From Shewanella decolorationis S12 (GTDB lineage Bacteria; Pseudomonadota; Gammaproteobacteria; Enterobacterales; Shewanellaceae), in the NCBI RefSeq assembly GCF_000485795.1, contig NZ_AXZL01000063.1:38986-102985 (forward strand): a stretch of DNA of 64,000 nucleotides, written 5' to 3'. The notes beneath the pieces were generated by a model, which saw nothing but the letters and a program-made list of their open reading frames with translations, was not told the origin of the DNA and did no database searches. Each line of letters begins with the position of its first letter. The first letter of the stretch is position 1. Below are positions 54,523-62,449 of this stretch, piece after piece. The translations under genes and the position numbers were made by a program.

Positions 54523-54858
54523 ATGAATAACAATGAAAAAATAATTTCACGCAAATCGCCCCCAGAGCGCTCAGCCCGAATGGTCGAGACGATTTATGGC
54601 TGTAAATGGTCATTAACGGTTTATCAGTTGTTGGCAAATGGGATCCAAAGGCCTGGAGAAATGGTGCGTTCGGTTGAGGGACTCTCCACTAAGGTATTGA
54701 ATCAATGTTTAAAAAAGAACATTGAATTTGGCATCTTAGATAAAATTATTTATAACGAATTACCGCCGCGGGTCGAATATCAAGTGACGGAGTTTGGCCA
54801 AAAATTCCTGCATATTTTGGATGAACTCGAAAAATTGCAGCAAGAAATCGATGGATAA
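54523..54858 (+). CDS. HxlR-family transcriptional regulator
   Basis: This encodes 111 residues with one winged helix-turn-helix of the HxlR type (CKWSLTVYQLLANGIQRPGEM and RVEYQVTEFGQKFL). HxlR proteins often sense quinones or aldehydes through cysteine. Here Cys27 stands where the family usually has Gly in GGKW, with another Cys near residue 62, so a redox or electrophile switch is plausible. Divergent from the SDR gene, its likely target. Confidence 0.85.
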   Translation: MNNNEKIISRKSPPERSARMVETIYGCKWSLTVYQLLANGIQRPGEMVRSVEGLSTKVLNQCLKKNIEFGILDKIIYNELPPRVEYQVTEFGQKFLHILDELEKLQQEIDG

Positions 54859-54955
54859 TGCGTGGGATTTCAGCTTGGCTGTGTCGATACGCTAAATTAA
54901 GGTCATTAACGATATTCTGATCCCGCGCTATTTGATGGGCGGTGATGGGGGCGAA

Positions 54956-55366
54956 ATGTTTACTCAGATAGGACGAGAAGGCGGCTGTTTATGCGGAGCA
55001 ATTCGTTATCGGATTGAGGGTAAGCCCTTCGACGCCGATTATTGCCATTGCCGCATGTGCCAAAAAAGCATTGGGGCCGTGTTTGGTGCTTGGATGGATT
55101 TTAAGGTTCAACAAGTGACTTGGCTTAAGGGCAAAGTGACTGAGTTTGCCTCATCAGAATATGTAAGACGTGGTTTTTGTGCCCAGTGCGGCTGTTCACT
55201 GACTTTTAGGCACACTGAGTATCCCGATTATCTCACCCTAACGATTGCCAGCTTAGATGATCCTAATTCAGTGCAGCCTAATTACCATATTTATACTGAG
55301 CAGCAGCCGAGCTGGCTTAAGATTGAGGATAACTGCCAGCGTTACCCTCAAGCCCGCACTAAGTAA
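54956..55366 (+). CDS. GFA/CENP-V family zinc protein
   Basis: A 136-residue protein of the glutathione-dependent formaldehyde-activating (GFA) family. Zinc ligands are GGCLCGAIRY, CHCRMC and CAQCGCSL, three cysteine clusters typical of the fold. Many relatives are uncharacterised, so activity on S-hydroxymethylglutathione is not assured. The frame opens at 54932 with other starts, but GGGGG before the ATG at 54956 and family alignment favour the later start. Confidence 0.83.
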   Translation: MFTQIGREGGCLCGAIRYRIEGKPFDADYCHCRMCQKSIGAVFGAWMDFKVQQVTWLKGKVTEFASSEYVRRGFCAQCGCSLTFRHTEYPDYLTLTIASLDDPNSVQPNYHIYTEQQPSWLKIEDNCQRYPQARTK

Positions 55367-55383
55367 GTTGTGCATGAGGCCAG

Positions 55384-55845
55384 TTAAGGTGCGATCAAAT
55401 CCAGTGCGTTAACATCCGCTGCGGATAAACCAAATAGCGCGAGATAACTTACCAGGTTGGTTTGTTCGCCAGTTGGCGATAATCCATTGATGGCATTTAG
55501 AATTGTGCGCTGCGCCTTGCGTTCCATCATCAGCTCAACATCGAGCATTTGCTGGTATTCTTCTTCATTCAGGCTGGCCTTGGCGAGACGGCGCAAACGG
55601 CGATAGGGGGTAAGAAACTTTTCGTCCCACTCCCAAACAGCATTCACCAGCTGTTGCCATTGTTCGGTCGTATACTGTCGCGGACCCGCCACATCAAGCG
55701 TGAGATCTAAATATTGCGCCAGCAATAGTAAATTCACGTTCACTTGATTGTTATCCTGTAGCTCAAGGCAAAGTTGCTTATTTTGCCCGTAGCTCATGTC
55801 ACACCAATGCCAAATTTGGCTGTCTAGCGGGGTTGCATCCGACAT
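55384..55845 (-). CDS. TIGR02444 / DUF2390 family protein
   Basis: A 153-residue, mostly helical, tryptophan-rich protein (QIWHWCDMSYGQNKQLC, VWEWDEKFLTPYRRLRRLA) that fits the TIGR02444 family, often found beside yheS in marine gammaproteobacteria. No function is known. It lies 34 bp downstream of yheS, so is probably cotranscribed. Confidence 0.78.
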   Translation of the reverse strand: MSDATPLDSQIWHWCDMSYGQNKQLCLELQDNNQVNVNLLLLAQYLDLTLDVAGPRQYTTEQWQQLVNAVWEWDEKFLTPYRRLRRLAKASLNEEEYQQMLDVELMMERKAQRTILNAINGLSPTGEQTNLVSYLALFGLSAADVNALDLIAP

Positions 55846-55879
55846 ACGGCTTCCTTGTATGTTAGGCGATAGAGGGCAA

Positions 55880-57793
55880 TTACTGCCCCATTAGCTCAAG
55901 TTCCATTGCATCTATTTCTTCTTGTAACTCAAGCCATTGCATTTCACTTTCTTCTAGCGCCTGTGTCAAGCTGGTACGCTCACTGAGTACCGAAGTGAGC
56001 TTAGCTTTGTTGTCTTGATCATATAATTCGCTATCGGCCAGCAAATGCTCCAGCTCGGCGAGACGCTCACTGAGCTTTTGTTGATCGGTTTCAAGCTTCG
56101 CCTGTTTGCGTTTAAGGGGTGACACCTTTTGGCGTAGCTCGGCTTCTAATCGCTTTTGCTGTTTCTTATCGACCGCAGGTTTTGTGTCATCGCTGTTAGC
56201 CGCTTGGTTGGCACTGGCGGCTTTCGCTGCGTCGAGTAACCATTGGTGGTAATCTTCAAGATCGCCATCGAAGGCCTGCACTTGGCCTTGATCAACCAGA
56301 TAGTAATCGCTACAGGTTAAGCGCAGCAAGTGACGGTCGTGCGATACAATAACCATTGCGCCTTCAAAGGTTTGCAATGCCATAGTGAGCGCATGGCGCA
56401 TCTCTAGATCTAAGTGGTTGGTCGGTTCGTCGAGCAGTAATAGGTTAGGACGCTGCCACACTAATAAGGCCAATACTAAACGCGCTTTCTCGCCACCCGA
56501 GAAGGGACGAACCGGCGAAAGCGCCATATCGCCATGGAAGCCAAAACCGCCGAGGAAGTTACGTAATTCCTGCTCACGGGCATTTGGCGCGAGGCGCACC
56601 AGATGTTGCAGCGGCGTATCGTCTAGGCGTAAAAATTCGATTTGGTGCTGGGCAAAGTAACCGATATTCAGGCCGGGATTTGGCTCATACAATCCAGTCA
56701 TCGGTGACAGTTGTCCCGATAACAGTTTGATTAATGTCGATTTACCCGCGCCGTTGCGCCCTAAGAGGCCGATACGGGCGCCGGGCACTAAGTTTAAATG
56801 CACTTTGCTAAGGATTTGCTTATCGCCATAACCCACCGCCACTTGCTCCATTTTAATCAATGGATTGGGCAGAGCTTCAGGCGGGCGAAACTCCATATAA
56901 AACGGGCTATCGGCCTGGGATGGCAACAGCTCAGTCATCCGCTCCAGCGCTTTTAAGCGACTCTGCGCTTGCTTGGCTTTACTGGCCTTGTAGCGGAAGC
57001 GGTCAACGAAGGACTGCATATGCGCCCGTTCTTTTTGCTGGCGCTCATAGGCGACCTGTTGCTGCGCCATACGTTCGGCACGGATGCGCTCAAAGGCACT
57101 GTAGTTACCTTTGTAATAATTGAGTTTTTGATTCTCGACATGGACGATTTCATCGACAATCTCGTCGATAAAATCCCTATCGTGGCTGATTAAAATCAGC
57201 GTGCCTTGATAGGACTTAATCCACCCTTCGAGCCAGTACATGGTATCTAAGTCTAAGTGGTTGGTCGGTTCGTCGAGCAGCAGTAAGTCGGAGCGGCACA
57301 GCAGCGCTTGGGCAAGGTTGAGGCGCATCCGCCAACCGCCCGAAAAGCTTTTCACTGGGTTATTTTGCTCGGCTTCGCTAAAGCCTAAACCTGCCAGCAA
57401 GGCACCTGCGCGGGCGCGAATGGCGTAGCCGCCAATGGCATCGATTTTTCCGTGCAGGGTGGCAATGGCATGGCCATCATTGTGTTCCTGTGCGATATGT
57501 AAATCGGCCTCAAGTTGGCGATATTCTTTATCACCATCAAGTACATACTCAAGAGCAGAGACTTCCAGCGCGGGCGTTTCTTGGGCTACGGTGGCGATTT
57601 GCCAACCCGAAGGCATACTAAACTCGCCTTTGTCTAAGCTCAGGTGACCCATAATTAATGCCAGCAGTGAGGACTTACCCGTGCCATTGGCGCCGACTAG
57701 GCCGACCTTATGGCCGGGATAGATGGTCAAAGAGGCTTCGTCGAGCAGGGTTTTGCTGCCACGGATTAATTGCGCTTGGTTGATGCTGATCAT
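55880..57793 (-). CDS. yheS: ABC-F ATPase YheS
   Basis: A 637-residue ABC-F protein: two ATPase domains (about 1-245 and 312-530), Walker A GANGTGKSS and GRNGAGKST, signature motifs SGGWRMRLNLAQAL and SGGEKARLVLALL, Walker B LLLLDEPTNHLDL in both, the P-site tRNA interaction motif linker between, and a C-terminal coiled coil (about 555-635). Such proteins bind the ribosomal E site and relieve stalling on difficult peptides. No membrane domain. Confidence 0.95.
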   Translation of the reverse strand: MISINQAQLIRGSKTLLDEASLTIYPGHKVGLVGANGTGKSSLLALIMGHLSLDKGEFSMPSGWQIATVAQETPALEVSALEYVLDGDKEYRQLEADLHIAQEHNDGHAIATLHGKIDAIGGYAIRARAGALLAGLGFSEAEQNNPVKSFSGGWRMRLNLAQALLCRSDLLLLDEPTNHLDLDTMYWLEGWIKSYQGTLILISHDRDFIDEIVDEIVHVENQKLNYYKGNYSAFERIRAERMAQQQVAYERQQKERAHMQSFVDRFRYKASKAKQAQSRLKALERMTELLPSQADSPFYMEFRPPEALPNPLIKMEQVAVGYGDKQILSKVHLNLVPGARIGLLGRNGAGKSTLIKLLSGQLSPMTGLYEPNPGLNIGYFAQHQIEFLRLDDTPLQHLVRLAPNAREQELRNFLGGFGFHGDMALSPVRPFSGGEKARLVLALLVWQRPNLLLLDEPTNHLDLEMRHALTMALQTFEGAMVIVSHDRHLLRLTCSDYYLVDQGQVQAFDGDLEDYHQWLLDAAKAASANQAANSDDTKPAVDKKQQKRLEAELRQKVSPLKRKQAKLETDQQKLSERLAELEHLLADSELYDQDNKAKLTSVLSERTSLTQALEESEMQWLELQEEIDAMELELMGQ

Positions 57794-58183
57794 TAACTAC
57801 AACTTGGTCATATCATGAATGAGTAAGGGCTGTGATGATAACGTACAAGCCGATGGCAAACCACAACTTAGGCCGAGTTGCTGAGGATTTCTTACACTTT
57901 TTACTTCTTCTTTTTGGTGAATGTTGTGGCGGCTTTTATGGCGCTCTTTGGATGAGTGCCAATGCGAGTGTACGGCCAATTTGGCAAATCGTTTTTGAGA
58001 TAACCCAGTAAGGCGCCAACGTCTGTTTATTTTTTATGGCATCACAACTTGGTTTAAAGGCTGGCAATAGCTGGGCACTGTGGCAAAATAGCCGCCAATT
58101 TCAGGCTCACGCTTTCGGTTTTGCAAGCGAAGCGTAGTCATCTTCTGATTCAACTGAGCTGGTCAGTGCATAAAGGTATTAGC
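57794..58183. other. intergenic region between yheS and yheV
   Basis: No gene is supported in these 390 bases. A 60-codon minus-strand frame at 57797-57979 has unusual composition (many His, Ser, Lys) and no ribosome binding site, so it was not called. It should hold the divergent promoters of yheS and yheV. Confidence 0.4.
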
Positions 58184-58384
58184 ATGACAACCAAAATCAA
58201 AAAGCGCTTTGTAGCTGGCGCAAAATGCCCTAAATGTGGCGCCAAGGACAGCATTTTGCTGTTTAAAGAAAACGGCATCGAAACCGTAGAATGCACCGAC
58301 TGTGATTACCGCGAACAGCAAACCGATGTCAAAGTCACCGAAAAAGCCACTGGTGCCGTGATTGGGGTGTTTAAGCCTGACTAG
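58184..58384 (+). CDS. yheV: YheV family zinc-ribbon protein
   Basis: A 66-residue protein starting MTTKIKKRFVAGAKCPKCG. Cysteines 15, 18, 37 and 40 (CPKC and CTDC) form a zinc ribbon as in the YheV family; in E. coli yheV is near yheS and kefB. AAGG lies eight bases before this ATG, which decides it over an in-frame extension from 58121. Confidence 0.85.
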   Translation: MTTKIKKRFVAGAKCPKCGAKDSILLFKENGIETVECTDCDYREQQTDVKVTEKATGAVIGVFKPD

Positions 58385-58843
58385 TAGTGCTTAGCATGGC
58401 TGTTTTATTCGTTAAATTTAGTCACTAAAAGATTTAAATCTGTGCCGTGTCGATTGGCAATATTACTCCAGTGACACGCCATAAACTCATCCCTGAGGGC
58501 TCGACGGTGGCATCCATGCCACCAACGGTCACTTCCGTAAAAATTGCCAATGCTAACTAGCCTTCTCGCAGCTCGTTCTACTAAAAGCTATTTGCCCATT
58601 CCGTGTTTCGGCTCGTTAGCTCAATCGACCATTCCTACTCCTGTTGCCATACAAATTCTTATCTATTTACTATGTTTGGCCTTACCAGAAATCGGCTAAC
58701 AATGTATGGGTATACAGTCGTATTTAAATTTAGGTATTTTTTGATGATTTGAAGGTAAGAAAAGTGCGCACTAATCCCATCCGCAATAAGTAAAACTCTA
58801 TAAAATCAATTAACTATCATGTATAGTGTTTCGTAATAGGTTT

Positions 58844-58867
58844 GAAAAACACGCATGCGCGTTTTTC
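58844..58867. promoter_or_regulatory. 24-bp palindrome upstream of the HipA-like operon
   Basis: GAAAAACACGCAT / ATGCGCGTTTTTC pairs at 11 of 12 positions. Its core CGCATGCG recurs in the second palindrome at 58955. It may be an operator for autoregulation or part of a folded recombination site. Confidence 0.5.
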
Positions 58868-58954
58868 CAGATGGTGTATTTAGCAGAATGCTGATAAGTT
58901 CATTACATACATATAGTTAACCGTGCGCGATTTCACTGTTCCAACGAGGTAAAC

Positions 58955-58964
58955 GCGCATGCGC
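58955..58964. promoter_or_regulatory. second GCGCATGCGC palindrome
   Basis: A perfect 10-bp palindrome, sharing the nine bases CGCATGCGC with the one at 58844-58867. In addition CGTGCGC (58922-58928) is complementary to GCGCACG (58961-58967), so the region can fold. It lies about 60 bp before the kinase start. Confidence 0.5.
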
Positions 58965-58974
58965 ACGAATAAAA

Positions 58975-58987
58975 TGTTAGCTTTCTA
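58975..58987. repeat. left copy of 13-bp inverted repeat flanking the module
   Basis: TGTTAGCTTTCTA is the exact reverse complement of 60651-60663, which lies at the end of the second gene. It includes GTTAGCT, six of seven matches to the integron core GTTRRRY. Confidence 0.85.
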
Positions 58988-59025
58988 CAAACAAATGTAG
59001 GTTCATCAAATGTAAAGGATTATGA

Positions 59026-59787
59026 ATGGAACAAGTAAAAATAGGATTGATGCTTCCTGGAGCTACATCCTTTAATGATCATAATGTAAACCCTACATGG
59101 AAATGTCATGTCAAAACACATGATTCAGTAGTGGTTGCATATGTAAAAAAAGTTACAGTTCAAGAGCTTTATGCCGAATGTGTATGCGCTGTAATAGGTC
59201 GTTCACTTGGGTTATCTATTCCAAAGCCTATTATTGTTAAGGTTACGCATACCGTTTTTGAAGAAATTCCTGAAGGCGAATATGCTTTAGCATTTGGATC
59301 TGAAGATGCAGGTTATCCAAGTTTTCGAAGGTATTCCAAAAGTGAAGAGGCATTAGAAAAGCTCAAAAGCTACTCAAGAGCATTAGATATTGGTGTATTT
59401 GATGAGTGGATCGCCAACTGGGACAGAAATGTAGGAAACATACTTTATGATGGCGGTGATAAATTTTCTTTCATAGACCATGAAAATGCTTTGGACCTAT
59501 CTTTAGATGAAAGAGACTCAGCTAAAGATAACCAAATCATTAGAGTTATATATTCATTAAAAAGTGAATTTGAGAAACATAAAATTATTAGAGATATTGA
59601 CGTAGGGATAACTCGCCAGTACAAAGATTTTCCTTTTTCTCTGATTTCAGAAAAAACCTATGCCAGTTCTTACTTATCCCAAGAGCAGATTATAAAGGTT
59701 ATAGAGTTTCTTGAGAACAGAACTGAGCACATTAAAATATTAATGAATCGAAGGCTGGGGATTCAACAACAGGAGATGGCGTTATGA
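59026..59787 (+). CDS. HipA-like kinase (short, HipA_2 type)
   Basis: The 253-residue product looks like the kinase core of HipA without its N-terminal subdomain, as in the HipA_2 group. Visible kinase parts are a nucleotide-site lysine (AYVKKV, Lys41/42), a helix Glu (ELYAE, Glu51), the catalytic loop WDRNVGNIL with Asp133, Asn135 and Asn138, and the metal-binding Asp151 in FSFIDHEN. Full HipA is about 440 residues and phosphorylates GltX; the target here is unknown. The gene is AT-rich, unlike its neighbours, and overlaps the next gene by 4 bp. No HipB-like antitoxin is present. Either a toxin whose partner is the next gene, or a defence kinase. Confidence 0.75.
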   Translation: MEQVKIGLMLPGATSFNDHNVNPTWKCHVKTHDSVVVAYVKKVTVQELYAECVCAVIGRSLGLSIPKPIIVKVTHTVFEEIPEGEYALAFGSEDAGYPSFRRYSKSEEALEKLKSYSRALDIGVFDEWIANWDRNVGNILYDGGDKFSFIDHENALDLSLDERDSAKDNQIIRVIYSLKSEFEKHKIIRDIDVGITRQYKDFPFSLISEKTYASSYLSQEQIIKVIEFLENRTEHIKILMNRRLGIQQQEMAL

Positions 59788-60653
59788 ATACATTAGAAGA
59801 GCTATTTCCATCTGAACCTACATTTTTTGGCACATGGCAAACTCTTTATTTAGAACCTATAGTTGGTTCTGGAGAAAGAATATCTGTTGCCGTTGTGGCT
59901 ATTGGAAATAACAATCAATATAGAATAATACAAGCAATCAGAACTGAATTACTTGAGTGCTTATATGGTGCGCAATCTCAAAATATGCAAAGTATTATTG
60001 ATTGGCTAATTGAGTCAGCATTAAATGAGCTTAAGACTCATAGAAGCTTATCTGAATGGGCTGCTCCTTTTGGTGGAGTAATATTAGGAAGCATGCATCC
60101 TGCTGCTGATGACAGCATCGAAGGCATATTGAAACAAGCTATACGCTTTACTGCTAGTTTAAGCACTCTTGCTCTTGATGCTGAGAGAGAGGAAGATGAA
60201 TTCCAGTCAAAACGTTATAGTGAACAATGGGCAACAAGTATTTTTGATGAAATAAAAACAATAAACCCTCACCTATCTAACTGTTTTAAGAAGCGTTTGA
60301 AGATTAGCGAAAGCAATTTATTAACTTCGTTTGGATTCATGAACGAGAAATATGTTTCAAACTTTGGCTTGCTTGTTCCTACAAGACTATCAACTTCCTT
60401 AAACAATGTGAAAGCTAAGCTATTTGATTTGGAAGCGCTAAAGAAATCACAGGTCTTAATTAAACCCCAAATATATGAAATTATTATTGGCACACCATCT
60501 TTGTCTGATCCAACGTTAACTGACACATCAGTAAAAAGATTAAGAGAAACTATTGATATGGTTACTGAAGTTGCCGCATCAGAAGACATTAAACTATTTA
60601 GAGCTGAAAATGCGAGAGAAGCTGCTATTCATATTAATGAAATCGCAGCTTAG
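59784..60653 (+). CDS. unrecognised partner of the HipA-like kinase
   Basis: This 289-residue protein has no domain I can name. It is soluble, acidic and mostly helical, with no signal peptide or membrane segment. The opening (LYLEPIVGSGERISVAVVAIG) faintly recalls the DUF3037 proteins that accompany HipA_2 kinases, whose start also reads E-x-hydrophobic with a conserved strand, but this one is much longer. ATGA overlap with the kinase gene implies coupled translation. AT-rich. It may be the antitoxin, substrate or sensor of the pair. Its stop codon lies in the right copy of the flanking inverted repeat. Confidence 0.65.
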   Translation: MNTLEELFPSEPTFFGTWQTLYLEPIVGSGERISVAVVAIGNNNQYRIIQAIRTELLECLYGAQSQNMQSIIDWLIESALNELKTHRSLSEWAAPFGGVILGSMHPAADDSIEGILKQAIRFTASLSTLALDAEREEDEFQSKRYSEQWATSIFDEIKTINPHLSNCFKKRLKISESNLLTSFGFMNEKYVSNFGLLVPTRLSTSLNNVKAKLFDLEALKKSQVLIKPQIYEIIIGTPSLSDPTLTDTSVKRLRETIDMVTEVAASEDIKLFRAENAREAAIHINEIAA

Positions 60654-60663
60654 AAAGCTAACA
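60651..60663. repeat. right copy of the 13-bp inverted repeat
   Basis: TAGAAAGCTAACA is the exact reverse complement of 58975-58987. It begins with the stop codon TAG of the second gene and contains AGCTAAC, six of seven matches to the integron core RYYYAAC. Confidence 0.85.
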
Positions 60664-60710
60664 AGAAAATTCAGGTGACGCCTACGGCGCAACTGATTTA
60701 GGCATTAAGC
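60656..60710. other. degenerate attC-like recombination site
   Basis: Reading on from the right repeat: AGCTAAC, then TTCAGGTGACGCC (60670-60682), the loop TAC, GGCGCAACTGA (60686-60696), and TTTAGGCATTAAGC to 60710. TCAG pairs with CTGA and CGCC with GGCG. The order and the last block (compare TTCAGGCGTTAGGC of many integron attC sites) resemble a worn attC of about 55 bp placed, as in cassettes, just after the stop codon. The match is by eye. Confidence 0.4.
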
Positions 60711-61116
60711 CATAGAGATTTAATCCTAAACAGACGAGTTAGAGCAAAGGGACCATCACGCTTTTGTTCCAAGGCGCGTTGCGTAAGGCTTTTAAATCTA
60801 CAGGTTACGTTAATGTCAAAAGGTGAGCCATGGTGATTAACGAGACGACCGTCCGCCCCATGGACGGGGCGGTCGAGCATCCACGGACGGACTCGCTGCG
60901 TGTCGGTGAGTGAACATCATGGCAAGCCTGTATGAGTGGGTATCAGCAACCTACCGTTCCATTTTTTCGAATGTTTAGACCGTGATTTCGCGTTATTCTT
61001 TTGCAAATTTCCTTGTTATTCTGCTTCCATTAGCATTGCCACTGTTTCACGCGGTCACTTTTAACCCAAGTGATAGTGAGTGCACGGGCTAATGCCTTAC
61101 GAGTTAGGAGCATAAA
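60711..61116. other. intergenic region before pirin
   Basis: No gene supported. A G+C-rich hairpin GACC-GCCCC / GGGGCGGTC lies at 60847-60874, with GGACGG recurring nearby (60895-60900), possibly a repeated palindromic element. A TTAGGAG ribosome binding site for pirin lies at 61104-61110. Confidence 0.45.
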
Positions 61117-61974
61117 ATGAAAGTCTTAGGTCAGTTTTCTGCTAAACCTGCGATGGATGGCGACGGGGTGAATATTCGCCGTGTGGCGGACTTTGTCACT
61201 ACCCACTTTGATCCATTTTTGATGATGGATGAGATTAAATCCGATGATAAACAGGATTTTATCGGTGGCTTCCCGCCGCATCCACACCGTGGGATGGAGA
61301 CCTTTACTTACATCCGTAAGGGTGGGTTTGAGCATCGCGATCAGATGGGTAACGTCAAAGCGATTCGTGCAGGCGATGTGCAGTGGATGAGCACGGGTTA
61401 TGGCGTGGTGCATTCTGAAATGCCGCTGGCCGATGCGCTTAATGGTCTGCATGGCTTCCAAATTTGGGTCAATATGCCGGCCAAGGACAAGCTGCGCCCC
61501 GCGACTTATCAAGATACGGCTTCAACCCCTAGCGTTGAAACCTCGAACGACACAGGCGCCACCCTTAAAGCCTTGGCGGGGGATTGGGCATTTGCGGGTA
61601 AGAGTGCGATCAGTGCCACCATTCAAGGATTAGCGGGCGAAGCGGCGATTGCCGACTTGATGATAAATGCCAATGGTGAGGCGCAGCTCGATTTATCCAA
61701 GCATGAGTTTGCTGCCCTCTATCTTTACCAAGGTGGCTTGAGTAAGGGCGAAGGCTCACAGTGGTCATTCAATGAAGGCCAGTTTTTAGTGCTCGATAGC
61801 CAAACGCCATTGCAGCTTAAGGCCGATGAACGCGGAGCGGGCATGCTACTGTTTGTGGGTAAACCGATTCGCGAAAAAATCGTTCAAATGGGGCCGTTTG
61901 TGATGAACACCCAAGCGGAAATTCAGCAGGCGATTCGCGATTATCAAGAGGGCCGCTTTGGCAGCATTGCCTAA
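61117..61974 (+). CDS. pirin family protein
   Basis: A 285-residue bicupin protein. The N-terminal pirin domain carries metal ligands in PHPHRGMETFTY (two His), and HSEMP (His and Glu); the RKGGFEHRDQMGN and GDVQWMSTG blocks are pirin hallmarks. The C-terminal cupin covers about 170-275. Some bacterial pirins are quercetin 2,3-dioxygenases, others modulate pyruvate dehydrogenase; the role here is unknown. Single gene with terminator. Confidence 0.92.
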   Translation: MKVLGQFSAKPAMDGDGVNIRRVADFVTTHFDPFLMMDEIKSDDKQDFIGGFPPHPHRGMETFTYIRKGGFEHRDQMGNVKAIRAGDVQWMSTGYGVVHSEMPLADALNGLHGFQIWVNMPAKDKLRPATYQDTASTPSVETSNDTGATLKALAGDWAFAGKSAISATIQGLAGEAAIADLMINANGEAQLDLSKHEFAALYLYQGGLSKGEGSQWSFNEGQFLVLDSQTPLQLKADERGAGMLLFVGKPIREKIVQMGPFVMNTQAEIQQAIRDYQEGRFGSIA

Positions 61975-62449
61975 GTCTCCCTTGCTTTAAATCTTGACTC
62001 CTTGCTTGAAAAACACTGCTAGTACAAAGCTTGTTTTTCCGTAGTCACAGCCACCAAGCCCTGCCAATGCAGGGCTTTTTGTTAGCGCACTTCTTATTAA
62101 TGACTCTCTTTAAAGCAGGCAATAAAGCCTGCTTTGGTGGTTAAGCGAAAGACTTCAGGAAAAGGGCGCGTTTTATTGCTACAATAGCCGAGCTTTGGGA
62201 TGGCGCGGATAAGACTGAACACGGCAAGTTGCCGACTTAGCCTTATTACGTGAGTGGCGTAGCTTATTTAAAGAGCTAGTTTAAAAGCATAAGTTAAAGG
62301 CTTAGTTAACTTAACCGCCAGAAATAAAGACCTAAACAAATGGCTAAACGCCCCGAAGCGATAAGCGTATTTAATCAGTAACACTATGCAATTTCAGTGA
62401 CTTGCCTGAGTTTATGCCAGCGCGGGTTACCCACCACAGGATATTCGCC
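61975..62449. other. intergenic region pirin - dbpA
   Basis: Contains the pirin terminator (62056-62080) and then about 370 bases of presumed dbpA promoter and leader. No gene seen. Confidence 0.4.
62056..62080 (+). terminator. terminator of pirin
   Basis: AAGCCCTGC (62056-62064) pairs with GCAGGGCTT (62069-62077) around CAAT and is followed by T residues. Confidence 0.85.

Larger units (their letters stand above)
58385..59025. other. AT-rich non-coding flank of the HipA-like module
   Basis: These 641 bases have no coding frame I trust. They include a perfect hairpin GGTGGCAT/ATGCCACC (58506-58523), the two GCATGC-centred palindromes at 58844-58867 and 58955-58964, and the left copy of a 13-bp inverted repeat (58975-58987). 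The composition changes from that of yheV to clearly AT-rich from about 58650. Confidence 0.6.

Noticed and set aside
57797..57979. 60-codon minus-strand frame between yheS and yheV
   Set aside because: No ribosome binding site, odd composition, no family resemblance.
60698..60880. 60-codon minus-strand frame after the HipA-like module
   Set aside because: Runs through the attC-like and G+C-rich hairpin sequences; no start signal or family.
62402..62449. Extended N terminus of DbpA from TTG at 62402
   Set aside because: The extra residues do not match DbpA, and a ribosome binding site points to 62450 instead.
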